From NCBI RefSeq assembly GCF_013410065.1, contig NZ_JACCCW010000001.1, positions 930,001-994,000 of the forward strand: DNA of 64,000 bases, read 5' to 3'. The DNA is from Granulicella arctica (GTDB lineage: Bacteria > Acidobacteriota > Terriglobia > Terriglobales > Acidobacteriaceae). A program made the position numbers and the translations under genes. Of the stretch, positions 18,975 to 27,978 are shown piece after piece. Under the pieces are notes generated by a model. That model had not been told where the DNA came from. It was given only the letters and a program-made list of their open reading frames with translations, and ran no database searches. Position 1 is the stretch's first letter; every line of letters begins with the position of its first letter.

Positions 18975-20759
18975 TTAGTGCAAACGAAGGGCACGATCGA
19001 TCTGCAATTTTTCCGCGGTGAACTGCGTCAGCATCGTCGCATCTCCACGACGATCAGCCTCTGCGATCAACGTCCGAAGCTCGCGCTGGCGTCGCTCCAG
19101 CCTCCGCCGTTCCAGTGTGTGCAAAGCATCTTCTACTTGACCCACCATGGCCTCCGGATTGGCCTGCTCGACAGGCTCGTCCGACTGCATCAGAACCCGG
19201 GCCAGCATCGCCCGGCTCTCCTGATCCGGCGCAGCATCAAGCGGGTTCGGCGGAGCCGGAGCATTCGACAAGGCCTCCAGCAGAGACCCGGCAGGTAGAT
19301 CTTCAAACCACTCCGGATGCTGGATCAGCCGATCCGCCGCCAGCACACGAGCAGGATCGCTCTCCGGCAGCACCAGCGCTCGCAGAAGCACGCGCTCCGT
19401 CTCACTGGCCGGATCCTGCGCATGCGAGCGGACGCTCTCCTTGCGCTGCGCCGCCGCTTGCTTCAGCTCCTCGCGCAACACCGATGAGTCGATCCCCAGC
19501 TTCTGCGCTGCATCCGCCGCGAACTCGTCTCGGTGAATCCGGTTCGGCATGCGTCGAATGTGCGGCAGCAGAAAGTTCAGCGCCTTCACCTTCGCATCAG
19601 GAGTGCGCGCCGGAAACAACTGCCGCGCCCGATCGATCAAATAATCGGAGTGCCGCTTGGCTCCGCGCAGAGCCGCCATATACGCCTGGATGCCATGCTC
19701 CCGGACATACCGGTCCGGATCAAGCCCGCCCTCGAGCGCCACTACCTTGACGTTGAAGTCCTCCTCCGTCAGCAGTGCAATCGACTTCTCCGCCGCATTC
19801 GCGCCCGCTGTATCCGGATCGAAGTTCACGATCACCTGCTTCGTAAACCGGCTCAGCAATCGCACCTGCATCTCCGTAAACGCTGTCCCCGAGGTCGCAA
19901 GCACGTTCTTCACCCCGGCCATATATACCGAGATGCAATCCATCTGGCCTTCGACCAGCAGCGCGAAGTCCAGCGTGCGCATATCCGCCTTCGCCTTATC
20001 GAGATTGAAGAGCACGTGCCCTTTCGAATACAGCGGCGTCTCCGGCGAGTTCATATACTTCGGCCCCGACTTCTCATCCGAGTCCAGCGCCCGCGCCGTA
20101 AACGCGATCACCTTACCTTGCTCGTTCGCGATGGGAAACATAACCCGCTTGCGGAACTTCGCATACATCGGGCCGCCACTTCCATCAGCCTGCTCCTTCG
20201 AGCTGAACAGCCCGCTCGCACGCATCGCCTCTTCAGAGAAGTGCGGCTTCAGCCGGTCGCGCATATCGTTGAAGTCATCCGGCGCATAGCCGATACGAAA
20301 CTTCGCCAGCGTCTCGGCAGACACTCCGCGCCCGGTCATATACTCACGCGCCCGCGCAGCCTCCGGCGATTTAAACATGCCCTCGAAGTACTGCGTCGCG
20401 GCCTCGTGGATGTCGATCAACTGTCGCCGCAGTCCAGCCTCACGCGCCTCCTCCGGCGAACTGAACTCTCGTTTCGGCAACGGAATTCCCGCCTTCGCCG
20501 CCACCGACCGCACCGCCTCCGGAAAGCTGACACTCTCCATCTTCATCACGAAGGTGAATACGTCGCCCTTCTCATGGCAGCCGAAGCAGTAGAAGTAGCC
20601 GTGCGTCGCATTCACCGAGAACGACCCGGTCTTCTCCTTGTGGAATGGACACAATCCGCTATAGTTCTGCGCGCCACTCTTCTTCAGCCGGACATAGTCG
20701 CCGATGATCCGAACGATATCCACCTGTTGCTTCACCGTTTGTGCAAAATTGTCCGCCAT
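18975..20759 (-). CDS. dnaG: DNA primase DnaG
   Basis: Synthesises RNA primers at the replication fork. 594 residues from ATG 20759, chosen because MADNFAQTVKQQVDIVRIIG is the standard N-terminus; an upstream in-frame start at 20831 adds an unrelated leader. The CHC2 zinc ribbon uses C37, H40, C58 and C61 (GLCPFHKEK, FYCFGCHEKGD). The Toprim core follows (LLVEGQMDCIS, NFDPDTAGANAAEKS), and a helical C-terminal helicase-interaction region from about 400. It diverges from the YXWGXW-protein gene. Confidence 0.97.
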   Translation of the reverse strand: MADNFAQTVKQQVDIVRIIGDYVRLKKSGAQNYSGLCPFHKEKTGSFSVNATHGYFYCFGCHEKGDVFTFVMKMESVSFPEAVRSVAAKAGIPLPKREFSSPEEAREAGLRRQLIDIHEAATQYFEGMFKSPEAARAREYMTGRGVSAETLAKFRIGYAPDDFNDMRDRLKPHFSEEAMRASGLFSSKEQADGSGGPMYAKFRKRVMFPIANEQGKVIAFTARALDSDEKSGPKYMNSPETPLYSKGHVLFNLDKAKADMRTLDFALLVEGQMDCISVYMAGVKNVLATSGTAFTEMQVRLLSRFTKQVIVNFDPDTAGANAAEKSIALLTEEDFNVKVVALEGGLDPDRYVREHGIQAYMAALRGAKRHSDYLIDRARQLFPARTPDAKVKALNFLLPHIRRMPNRIHRDEFAADAAQKLGIDSSVLREELKQAAAQRKESVRSHAQDPASETERVLLRALVLPESDPARVLAADRLIQHPEWFEDLPAGSLLEALSNAPAPPNPLDAAPDQESRAMLARVLMQSDEPVEQANPEAMVGQVEDALHTLERRRLERRQRELRTLIAEADRRGDATMLTQFTAEKLQIDRALRLH

Positions 20760-20917
20760 CGCACCTTCAAGTCTAGTGGACGCTCCATACAACCCCAACC
20801 CTGTGGACCTCGGCACACGACGAAATAACACAAATGCCCAAAACTAACCGTATAGTGTTGTGTTGATACCACCGAGCAACAGTTCAGGCACGTTTTGCCC
20901 GGACAGAAAAAAGGTAT

Positions 20918-20936
20918 CGGCCATATGGCCGTTTTT
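20918..20936 (+). promoter_or_regulatory. Terminator-like hairpin in the leader of the YXWGXW gene
   Basis: Perfect palindrome CGGCCAT-ATGGCCG (20918-20931) followed at once by TTTTT, ending 19 nt before ATG 20955. Between the divergent dnaG and YXWGXW genes there is no upstream plus-strand gene for it to terminate, so it looks like an attenuator in a 5' leader, or an operator. Confidence 0.45.
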
Positions 20937-20954
20937 ACCAATTACGAGGAAGAT

Positions 20955-21992
20955 ATGAAGCCTTTCGGTCTAATTCGCAAGTTACTCGTCACGGCAGCGC
21001 TCGCATTCGCGCCCGCCGCCTCCTTTGCCGGCATCTTTATCTCCGTCGGCTTCGCCCCTCCGGCGCTCCCCGTTTATGTGCAGCCACCGCTACCAGCACC
21101 CGGTTATCTTTGGACGCCCGGCTACTGGGCATATGGTGACGCCGGCTATTACTGGGTCCCAGGTGTGTGGATACAGCCTCCTACGCCCGGCTTTCTCTGG
21201 ACACCTGGCTATTGGGGCTTTGCGGGCGGCGTCTATGGCTGGCACGGTGGCTATTGGGGCCCGCACGTCGGCTTCTATGGCGGTGTGAACTATGGCTTCG
21301 GCTTCGGCGGTATTGGCTTCTGCGGCGGAGAATGGCATGGTGGAACCTTCGCCTATAACAGCGCCGTCTCCAACTTCGGTAGCACCCACGTCACCAACGT
21401 GTACCGCAACACCACCATTGTCAACAACACCACTATCATCAACAACAACCACACCAGCTTCAACGGCCCTGGCGGCGTCGTTCGCCAGCCCAGTGCACAG
21501 GAGTCGCAGTTCGCTAACGAGCGACACGTCGAACCTACGGCCAACCAGATGTCTCACCAGACTGCTGCCAGCCAGGACCGTGGACAGCTCGCCTCGGTGA
21601 ACCAGGGACGTCCGGCGACGATGGCTGCTGCAAACGCTGGTGCGTACCATCAGGTTGCACAGCAGCACGCCGCAGCCCAGCCAATCTCCGCAGCGGACCG
21701 CTCGTCGGGAAGAAACTTCCAGCCGAACCAGCGTGCAGCTAACCAGGACCAGCGTATTGCCAATGGTGTCCGCAACGGCCAGATAAACGCAGGCCAGGCG
21801 GCCCGCGATGATCGACGTCAGGCCAACATTGACAGCCAGATCCATAACGACCGTGCAGCGAACGGCGGCAGGCTCTCCGGACAGGAACGTCAGCAGATCA
21901 ACCGCGAGCAGAACGGCGCAAGCAGGCAGATCGCCAACCAGAAGCACAACGCGAACCCTCGCCCGGAGCCCCAAGAGGAGAAACGGAGATAG
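20955..21992 (+). CDS. Secreted YXWGXW-repeat protein
   Basis: 345 residues from ATG 20955, which is preceded by GAGGAAG. A signal peptide ends near ASFAG. Residues about 30-110 carry three YxWxxGYW-type repeats (YLWTPGYWAYGD, YYWVPGVWIQ, FLWTPGYWGFAG), then a Gly/Tyr-rich stretch. A hydrophilic Asn/Gln/Arg-rich C-terminal half (about 160-345) follows. Such proteins are exported and common in Acidobacteriota and Proteobacteria; function is not established. Low-complexity composition suggests a surface or matrix component. It is followed by a strong terminator. Confidence 0.82.
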   Translation: MKPFGLIRKLLVTAALAFAPAASFAGIFISVGFAPPALPVYVQPPLPAPGYLWTPGYWAYGDAGYYWVPGVWIQPPTPGFLWTPGYWGFAGGVYGWHGGYWGPHVGFYGGVNYGFGFGGIGFCGGEWHGGTFAYNSAVSNFGSTHVTNVYRNTTIVNNTTIINNNHTSFNGPGGVVRQPSAQESQFANERHVEPTANQMSHQTAASQDRGQLASVNQGRPATMAAANAGAYHQVAQQHAAAQPISAADRSSGRNFQPNQRAANQDQRIANGVRNGQINAGQAARDDRRQANIDSQIHNDRAANGGRLSGQERQQINREQNGASRQIANQKHNANPRPEPQEEKRR

Positions 21993-22011
21993 TCCCCTGA
22001 CGCAAAAGAAT

Positions 22012-22046
22012 AAAGCGGTCGGGTTCCTTTGGAACCCGACCGCTTT
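22012..22046 (+). terminator. Strong rho-independent terminator
   Basis: Perfect 16-bp stem AAAGCGGTCGGGTTCC / GGAACCCGACCGCTTT with loop TTT, followed by TCTTTG. It is 20 bp after the YXWGXW gene and just before the TrmJ-like gene. Confidence 0.88.
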
Positions 22047-22079
22047 TCTTTGTTCCGTAGCGGCCTAGAATAAGCATTG

Positions 22080-22838
22080 ATGCTTACCTCGGAACAGCTT
22101 GACCGCGTCGTCGTCGTTCTCGTCCGCGCACGCAATCCCAATAACATTGGCGCCGTCGCACGAGCCATGCACGACTTCGGCTTTCGCCACCTGCGTATCG
22201 TCAACGACTACGCCGTCCCCTTCCACAATGCTAAGTCCGCCGTAGACGCCTCCTCCGTCCTCGAAGCCGCTATCGAAGCGCCATCCGTCGCCGAAGCCAT
22301 CGCCGACTGCACGCTCGTTATCGGCACCACTGCCGTCGGCGAGCGCGACCTCAACCATCCCCTCCATGAGCTTCCGCAAGCAGCCGATCTGATCCGTGCA
22401 GAGATCGCAAAGCCCGAGGGTCGCGTCGCTCTCCTCTTCGGCTCGGAGAAGACCGGCCTCTCGAACGATGAGCTGAGCCATTGCAACTGGCTGATGACGA
22501 TCCCCATGTATCAACGCCCGGACATCCGCCATCCCTCGATGAACCTCGGACAAGCAGCCGCCGTCTGCCTCTTCGAGCTGGTCCGCACCGCCGAGACCAC
22601 ATTCGCACCCGCTTCAACAAACGCCTCAGCAGCCGACCTCGAGCGCCTCACAACACTGCTGCTCGAGGTCCTCGACCAGACGGAGTACACGCGTCGCCAC
22701 CCTGCCAACTGCGACCCCGCGCAGATCCGTCGCCTCGTCTACAGAATGGGCCTCGAGTCGACCGATGCGCCCATATGGATGGGTATCCTGCGGCAGATTC
22801 GCTGGAAACTCGGTCAAAGCACAGAGCCCGCTGACTGA
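22080..22838 (+). CDS. SPOUT-family tRNA/rRNA 2'-O-methyltransferase, TrmJ-like
   Basis: SAM-dependent ribose methyltransferase of the TrmH/SpoU family. The knotted-fold motifs are present: VLVRARNPNNIGAVARAM (motif 1), LLFGSEKTGLSNDEL (motif 2), IPMYQRPDIRHPSMNLGQAAAV (motif 3). The length of 252 and the C-terminal helical extension fit TrmJ, which modifies position 32 of tRNA; other TrmH-like targets are possible. ATG 22080 is preferred over the overlapping TTG 22077. It follows the terminator at 22012, so it should have its own promoter. Confidence 0.87.
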   Translation: MLTSEQLDRVVVVLVRARNPNNIGAVARAMHDFGFRHLRIVNDYAVPFHNAKSAVDASSVLEAAIEAPSVAEAIADCTLVIGTTAVGERDLNHPLHELPQAADLIRAEIAKPEGRVALLFGSEKTGLSNDELSHCNWLMTIPMYQRPDIRHPSMNLGQAAAVCLFELVRTAETTFAPASTNASAADLERLTTLLLEVLDQTEYTRRHPANCDPAQIRRLVYRMGLESTDAPIWMGILRQIRWKLGQSTEPAD

Positions 22839-22914
22839 GGCTTGGGCACACTCCACTGGTAGACTGGCCTCACAATTTCACAGCACAATTGCAGCACCTT
22901 CAAGGGAGATGGGT

Positions 22915-25302
22915 ATGTTCGCACACAAGACGCTGGCCACCTTTATGGCCGTGGCTGCGGTTCTCTGCACAGCACCTGCCGTCATCGCGCAACAGGGAAG
23001 ACAGCTCACCACCGCAGACTATGCGCACGCCGAGAGCTTCTTGCCCTACAACGTGAACCCGCTCGTCTACCACACCGTCAAGGACCCCACTTGGCTGCCC
23101 GACGGACGCTTCTGGTTTCACGATAGCGGCCCCGACGACAGCACCTTTACGCTCGTCGATCCCGCGAAGGGCACCGAGGCTCCAGCCTTCGATCACGCCA
23201 AGCTAGCGGCAGCGCTAACCGCCGCACAGCCTGCTGCACAGCCCCTCACCTTCGACCCGCATCATCTCGCCATCACGGAGTTCTCCTTCACCGCCGGCGG
23301 TCAGAAGCTCACTGTGACGACATCGGAGGTGGGGCGGTTCCAGTGCGATCTCAGCGGCGCAGGCAGCTGTACCGCAATCCACGATGCGACAGCCACCAGC
23401 GATAATGCTCCCGTCGATACCTCCCCCGATAAGACCAAGGCCGCCTTCATCCGTGACTACAACCTCTGGGTCCGCGATCTGATCACCGGCAAGGAGACGC
23501 AGCTCACCACCGACGGCGTCAAAGACTTTGGCTACGCCACCGACAACGCCGGTTGGACCCATAGCGACAACCCCATCCTCCTCTGGTCGCCCGACTCAAA
23601 GAAGATCGCCACCTTCCAGCAGGATCAGCGCAAAGACGGCGACATGTATCTTGTCAGCGTCACCAACCGCCATCCCGTCCTCAAGCAGTGGAAGTACCCG
23701 CTCGTCGGCGACAAAGATATCACCATGATCGAGCGCGTCATCATCGATGTCGATCAACCGAAGGTGATCCGCCTGAAGATGCCGCCCGACCAGCACCGCT
23801 CCACCATCTGCGACGACGTCAGTTGCCGCGGCGGCAGCGGCTGGGACGATGTGCAATGGAGCGAAGACGACAAGCACCTCGCTTTCGTCTCCACCTCTCG
23901 CGACCACAAGCACGAGTGGCTTCGTGTCGCCGACGCAACCACCGGCGATATCCGCGAGGTCATGCAGGAGTCCGTCGCGACCTTCTACGAGAGCGGCAAC
24001 GATAAGGTGAACTGGCACTACCTTCCCAAGTCGAACGAGATCCTCTGGTTCTCGGAGCGCGACAACTGGGGCCAGCTCTACCTCTACGACCTCACCACCG
24101 GACAGCTCAAAAACCAGATCACCCACGGCGACGGCAACGTCACCCAGGTCCTCCACATCGACGAGAAGAACCGCGTCATCTACTTCCTCGCCGTCGGCAA
24201 ACAGCCGGGCGTCGATCCCTACTTCTCCCAGTACTACCGCATCAAGTTCGACGGCACCGGCATGAAGCTCCTAACGCCCGAGAACGCCGATCACACTATC
24301 AGCCCCTCCAACGACGGCCGCACCTTCATCGACACATACTCGACCGTCACCCAGCCGCAGACAACGGTTGTCCGCGACGACAACGGTAAGATCATCCTCC
24401 CCGTCACCAAAGAGGACATCAGCAAACTCCTCGCCACCGGCTGGATTCCACCCACGCCCATCACCGTGAAGGCGCGTGACGGGAAAACCGACCTCTACGG
24501 CTTCATGTACAAGCCGACGAACCTCGACACCACAAAGAAATACCCCATCATCAACAACGTCTATCCCGGTCCGCAGACAGGCTCCTGTGGGGGTCGCGGC
24601 TTCGCTGCCGCTCATGGAGATCGTCAGGCGCTCGCAGAGCTTGGCTTCATCGTCGTCTGCATCGATGGCATGGGCACGCCATGGCGTTCAAAGAGCTTCC
24701 ATGCTGCCTACTATGGCAACATGGGCGACGATACCATCCCCGATCAGGTCTCCGGCATGAAGGACCTCGCCACACAGTACAGCTTCATCGACATCGACCG
24801 CGCCGGCATGTACGGCCACTCCGGCGGCGGCAATGCCACTGCCGCGGCGATGTTTCATTACCCCGACTTCTTCAAGGTCGGCATCGCCGAGAGCGGCAAC
24901 CACGACAACCGCGAGTACGAGGATGACTGGGCAGAGAAGTGGTCCGGGCTCGAAGTCATCCACCCCGATGGCTCCAGCAACTACGACAGCCAGGCCAATC
25001 AGAACGATGCAAAGAATCTGAAGGGCCATCTGCTGCTGGCGCACGGCACCTTCGACGACAACGTTCCACCAAACGAGACGCTGCTCATCGTCGATGCGCT
25101 CATCAAGGCCAACAAGGACTTCGACCTCCTGATGATTCCAAACGCGGCACACGGCTACAAAGATGCAAGCCCGTACATGGCCCGTCGTCGTTGGGACTAC
25201 TTCATCCGCTACCTCGCAGGCGACACACCGCCGCATGAGTACCAGATGAAGTCCTACGCAGCAGCCCAGGCCATCCTGAACGGCCCAAGCAGCAATCAGT
25301 AA
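22915..25302 (+). CDS. Secreted S9-family peptidase (dipeptidyl-peptidase IV type)
   Basis: 795 residues from ATG 22915, which has AGGGAG six bases upstream (ATG 22909 would leave no spacing). Signal peptide ends near PAVIAQ. Residues about 40-500 form the DPP-IV N-terminal beta-propeller (repeats such as LWSPDSKKIATFQQD). The C-terminal alpha/beta-hydrolase domain holds the triad S636 (YGHSGGGN), D714 (GTFDDNVP) and H746 (NAAHGYK). It probably removes N-terminal dipeptides from exported or environmental peptides. The usual GWSYGG around the serine is GHSGGG here, a mild variation. Monocistronic, with a terminator after it. Confidence 0.92.
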   Translation: MFAHKTLATFMAVAAVLCTAPAVIAQQGRQLTTADYAHAESFLPYNVNPLVYHTVKDPTWLPDGRFWFHDSGPDDSTFTLVDPAKGTEAPAFDHAKLAAALTAAQPAAQPLTFDPHHLAITEFSFTAGGQKLTVTTSEVGRFQCDLSGAGSCTAIHDATATSDNAPVDTSPDKTKAAFIRDYNLWVRDLITGKETQLTTDGVKDFGYATDNAGWTHSDNPILLWSPDSKKIATFQQDQRKDGDMYLVSVTNRHPVLKQWKYPLVGDKDITMIERVIIDVDQPKVIRLKMPPDQHRSTICDDVSCRGGSGWDDVQWSEDDKHLAFVSTSRDHKHEWLRVADATTGDIREVMQESVATFYESGNDKVNWHYLPKSNEILWFSERDNWGQLYLYDLTTGQLKNQITHGDGNVTQVLHIDEKNRVIYFLAVGKQPGVDPYFSQYYRIKFDGTGMKLLTPENADHTISPSNDGRTFIDTYSTVTQPQTTVVRDDNGKIILPVTKEDISKLLATGWIPPTPITVKARDGKTDLYGFMYKPTNLDTTKKYPIINNVYPGPQTGSCGGRGFAAAHGDRQALAELGFIVVCIDGMGTPWRSKSFHAAYYGNMGDDTIPDQVSGMKDLATQYSFIDIDRAGMYGHSGGGNATAAAMFHYPDFFKVGIAESGNHDNREYEDDWAEKWSGLEVIHPDGSSNYDSQANQNDAKNLKGHLLLAHGTFDDNVPPNETLLIVDALIKANKDFDLLMIPNAAHGYKDASPYMARRRWDYFIRYLAGDTPPHEYQMKSYAAAQAILNGPSSNQ

Positions 25303-25316
25303 TCCCGGACCAACAG

Positions 25317-25354
25317 AGAGCCGGCCGGGAGAGTATCCCGACCGGCTCTTTTTG
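25317..25354 (+). terminator. Rho-independent terminator after the S9 peptidase
   Basis: AGAGCCGGCCGGGA / TCCCGACCGGCTCT, a 14-bp stem with one mismatch and loop GAGTA, followed by TTTTT. Confidence 0.85.
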
Positions 25355-25369
25355 CTATCCCGACTCGAG

Positions 25370-25981
25370 CTACAACCATCCCTTCGCCCGCGCAATACGT
25401 GCTGCATCCACACGGTTGGCCGCACCCAGCTTGGCGATGATCTCGGAAAGATAATTCCGGATCGTTCCCTCTGACAGGTGCAGCTCCCCTGCGATCTCCG
25501 TACTCGTCCGTCCATCCCCGGCACGCTGCAAGATCTGTCGCTCGCGCTCGCTCAATGGATCGACCTCGACGCTCCACGCCTCCGCAGCCAACGCCGGATC
25601 AACCACACGCAACCCGCGATGTACCCGTCGCACCGCATCGGCCAGCTCCGCCGCGGGACGATCCTTCAGCAGATACCCCCGTGCGCCTGCATCCATCGCA
25701 CGGCGCAGATACCCAGGCCGCGCAAAGGTCGTCAGGATGATCGTCCGCGTCTTTGGCTGACTGCTGCACAGCTCCGCTGCCAGCTCCAGCCCCGTCATCT
25801 TCGGCATCTCGATATCCGTCACCAGCACATCCGGCAACAACGTCCGCACCGACTCCAGCGCCTCGCGCCCATTTGCCGCACGAGCCACCACGGTAATGTC
25901 TTGCTCCAGCTCCAGCAGAGCCGCCAGCGCACCGAGCACCATCGCCTGATCTTCGGCAAGTACCACACGAATTGCTCCCAT
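25370..25981 (-). CDS. NarL/FixJ-family response regulator (DesR/LnrK-like)
   Basis: 203 residues: a CheY-like receiver with acidic pocket E10/D11 and phospho-acceptor D56 (DVLVTDIEMP), the LTTF and LLKD switch motifs, then a LuxR-type helix-turn-helix (about 140-200; PLSERERQILQRAGDGRTSTEIA). Its ATG overlaps the stop of the histidine kinase by one base, so the pair is translationally coupled. The order ATPase-permease-kinase-regulator on one strand suggests it controls the ABC transporter genes of its own operon in response to membrane or antimicrobial stress. Confidence 0.93.
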   Translation of the reverse strand: MGAIRVVLAEDQAMVLGALAALLELEQDITVVARAANGREALESVRTLLPDVLVTDIEMPKMTGLELAAELCSSQPKTRTIILTTFARPGYLRRAMDAGARGYLLKDRPAAELADAVRRVHRGLRVVDPALAAEAWSVEVDPLSERERQILQRAGDGRTSTEIAGELHLSEGTIRNYLSEIIAKLGAANRVDAARIARAKGWL

Positions 25982-27126
25982 CAGTTTGCCTCCTGCACAG
26001 TGGCCGCAGCAGGAATTGCCACCCGCACCTTCGTCCCGCCATCCGTCTCAAGCGAGAATAACCCGCCCATCCGCTGCACACGCTCCCGCATACCGCGTAG
26101 ACCATTTCCTTCGCACGGTGCCGGATGCGTTCCGTCGTCTTCGATCAGCAGCACATGTTGGCCTTCCGTCGTCGTAAAGCTCACACGACAGTGCGTCGCA
26201 TGCGCATGACGAACGATGTTCGTCACCGCCTCACGCAACGTCAGCGACAACATCGTCTGCACCTCGACATCGAGCGACTGCGGTAGGCCACCCGCATCGA
26301 TCTCCTCCAGCGTCAGCACCACACCCGCCGCATCGAGCGCCCGCCGCGCCATGTTCATCTCCGCCACCAAACCTTGTGAACGGTAGCCACCGATCGCCTC
26401 GCGAACCTCCGTCAACGCCGTGCGTGCGGTACGTTCTACATCGGCAATCTCCGCCATTGCGCGCTGCGGGTCGAGCTCCACCAGCCGCCCAGCAAGCTCT
26501 GCCTTCAACACAATCACCGACAACGTATGCCCCAGCACATCGTGAAGATCCCGCGCAATGCGCTCTCGCTCCGCAATTGCGGCGAGCTGGACGTTCTCCC
26601 GCTCTACCTTCTGTAACCTTTCGTTTGCACGCCTCTGCTGAGCCGCCAGCGTGTTGATCACGCCCACCACCAGGACAAAAAACATGCCGATGCCGAGATT
26701 GATCGGATCGTTCAAGCTATGTTGCCCAGGCGTAGTCCTCATCACCCATAAGCTCTTCGCCAGAAGTGCGAGGCAGTCAGTGAGCACCAACAACGATACG
26801 ACCGGCACTGACTCCACCAGAAACGGCAGAAATGCCGCGGCATAGATGAAGAAGCTGGTGGCTCCTTCGTTGCGCGGATAGTCCAGCAGACCCAGCAGGA
26901 ACATGCCACCGAGCAGCATAAACTTTGTCCACGACCTATTTGCCCTATTAAAGGCAATGTAGATCGCAACAAAAATAACAAAGATAACCAGCGACTCGAT
27001 CCAGAATCGACCGTTATGCCGCAGGACCGGATCGATAAAGTAGAACACCGAGTAGACGAGCCAGATGTACTGCCATAGAGCACTATTTCTCGAATTGGTG
27101 TCGTCTTCTCTCATAGAAAGAGGCAA
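25981..27126 (-). CDS. Membrane sensor histidine kinase (DesK/LnrJ-like, HisKA_3)
   Basis: 381 residues. The N-terminal half (about 15-162) is almost entirely hydrophobic helices with no extracellular domain, as in intramembrane-sensing kinases. The DHp helix carries H195 in ERIARDLHDVLGHTLS, and the HATPase_c domain shows REAVTNIVRHAHAT and GNGLRGMRERVQRMGG. It is coupled to the response regulator and lies 27 bp after the ABC permease. By analogy to DesK and LnrJ, the signal is likely membrane state or an amphiphilic compound (inference). Confidence 0.92.
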   Translation of the reverse strand: MPLSMREDDTNSRNSALWQYIWLVYSVFYFIDPVLRHNGRFWIESLVIFVIFVAIYIAFNRANRSWTKFMLLGGMFLLGLLDYPRNEGATSFFIYAAAFLPFLVESVPVVSLLVLTDCLALLAKSLWVMRTTPGQHSLNDPINLGIGMFFVLVVGVINTLAAQQRRANERLQKVERENVQLAAIAERERIARDLHDVLGHTLSVIVLKAELAGRLVELDPQRAMAEIADVERTARTALTEVREAIGGYRSQGLVAEMNMARRALDAAGVVLTLEEIDAGGLPQSLDVEVQTMLSLTLREAVTNIVRHAHATHCRVSFTTTEGQHVLLIEDDGTHPAPCEGNGLRGMRERVQRMGGLFSLETDGGTKVRVAIPAAATVQEAN

Positions 27127-27153
27127 GTGTACTAAGGACCGCTCACCCTCAGC

Positions 27154-27945
27154 TTAAGCGTTCTCCTGCCGGTTGAACACCGCCCAGCTTATACCCAGCA
27201 TCAACAATGTGAACCCAGCCAGGCCGCCCCAGTGCGTCGTCAGCGATATCTGGTCACGATAGCCAAAGATGCTCAACATCAACTGCGACAGGTGATACGT
27301 CGGCAGCAGCGGCGCCACCTTCTGCACAGCATGTGGAAGAAAACGCACCGGAATCCACAGCCCACTCAGGAACGACATCGGCAGATAGATCAGATTCACT
27401 ACGCCGGGCGCGGCGTTCGCCGGCACCAACAATGCCAGCAGCAGCCCCATACTCGCGAACACAATCGAACCCACCGCCGACATGCCAAACATCTTCGCAA
27501 TCTCCATCGGCGTGATCGACACGTCCGCGAACTCAATCCCGATGACCGTCAAAATTGTAACAATGATGAGTCCAAATGCCATCGCCGTCACACACTTCCC
27601 GAACAGGTACGCCAGCGGCGGCATTGGACTCGCGCGTTTCAACTCCAGCCACCCCTGCGAGCGCTCATTCGCAAGCCCCACGCCGATGCCAAACAAGGCA
27701 GCGCCAATTGCACCGAAGCACGCATACCCGCCCAGCATCACCTTGGCGACACTTACGTTGCCGTCGTAGACATGACGATTCATCACGCCGAACAGCACAT
27801 AAAACATGACCGGAAAACCGATGATCGACAGCGAGAACGACCTCGTCCGCAACAGCTTTAGAAACTCGTACTTCGTCTCTTTCAAAAAGATCGGCAACGC
27901 CCGAGCAGTGCGGCGAACGGGAAGGGGAGCGAGTGCAGTAGCCAT
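27154..27945 (-). CDS. ABC-2 type transporter permease
   Basis: 263 residues with six predicted membrane helices after a short cytoplasmic N-terminus. The order LKETKYEFLKLLRTRSF, ANERSQGWLELKRASPMPP and LIYLPMSFLSGLWIP is typical of ABC2_membrane permeases in exporters of drugs or lipopeptides. It pairs with the ATPase gene 33 bp upstream and precedes a DesKR-type two-component pair. A single permease gene suggests a homodimeric channel, unlike LnrMN, which has two. Confidence 0.9.
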   Translation of the reverse strand: MATALAPLPVRRTARALPIFLKETKYEFLKLLRTRSFSLSIIGFPVMFYVLFGVMNRHVYDGNVSVAKVMLGGYACFGAIGAALFGIGVGLANERSQGWLELKRASPMPPLAYLFGKCVTAMAFGLIIVTILTVIGIEFADVSITPMEIAKMFGMSAVGSIVFASMGLLLALLVPANAAPGVVNLIYLPMSFLSGLWIPVRFLPHAVQKVAPLLPTYHLSQLMLSIFGYRDQISLTTHWGGLAGFTLLMLGISWAVFNRQENA

Positions 27946-27978
27946 AAAAACCTCCTGAATTTGTTTTGCAGAACCGTG

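Noticed and set aside
20832..20954. Possible cyclic-di-GMP or other riboswitch before the YXWGXW gene
   Set aside because: No match to the conserved cores I know; only the terminator-like hairpin is supported.
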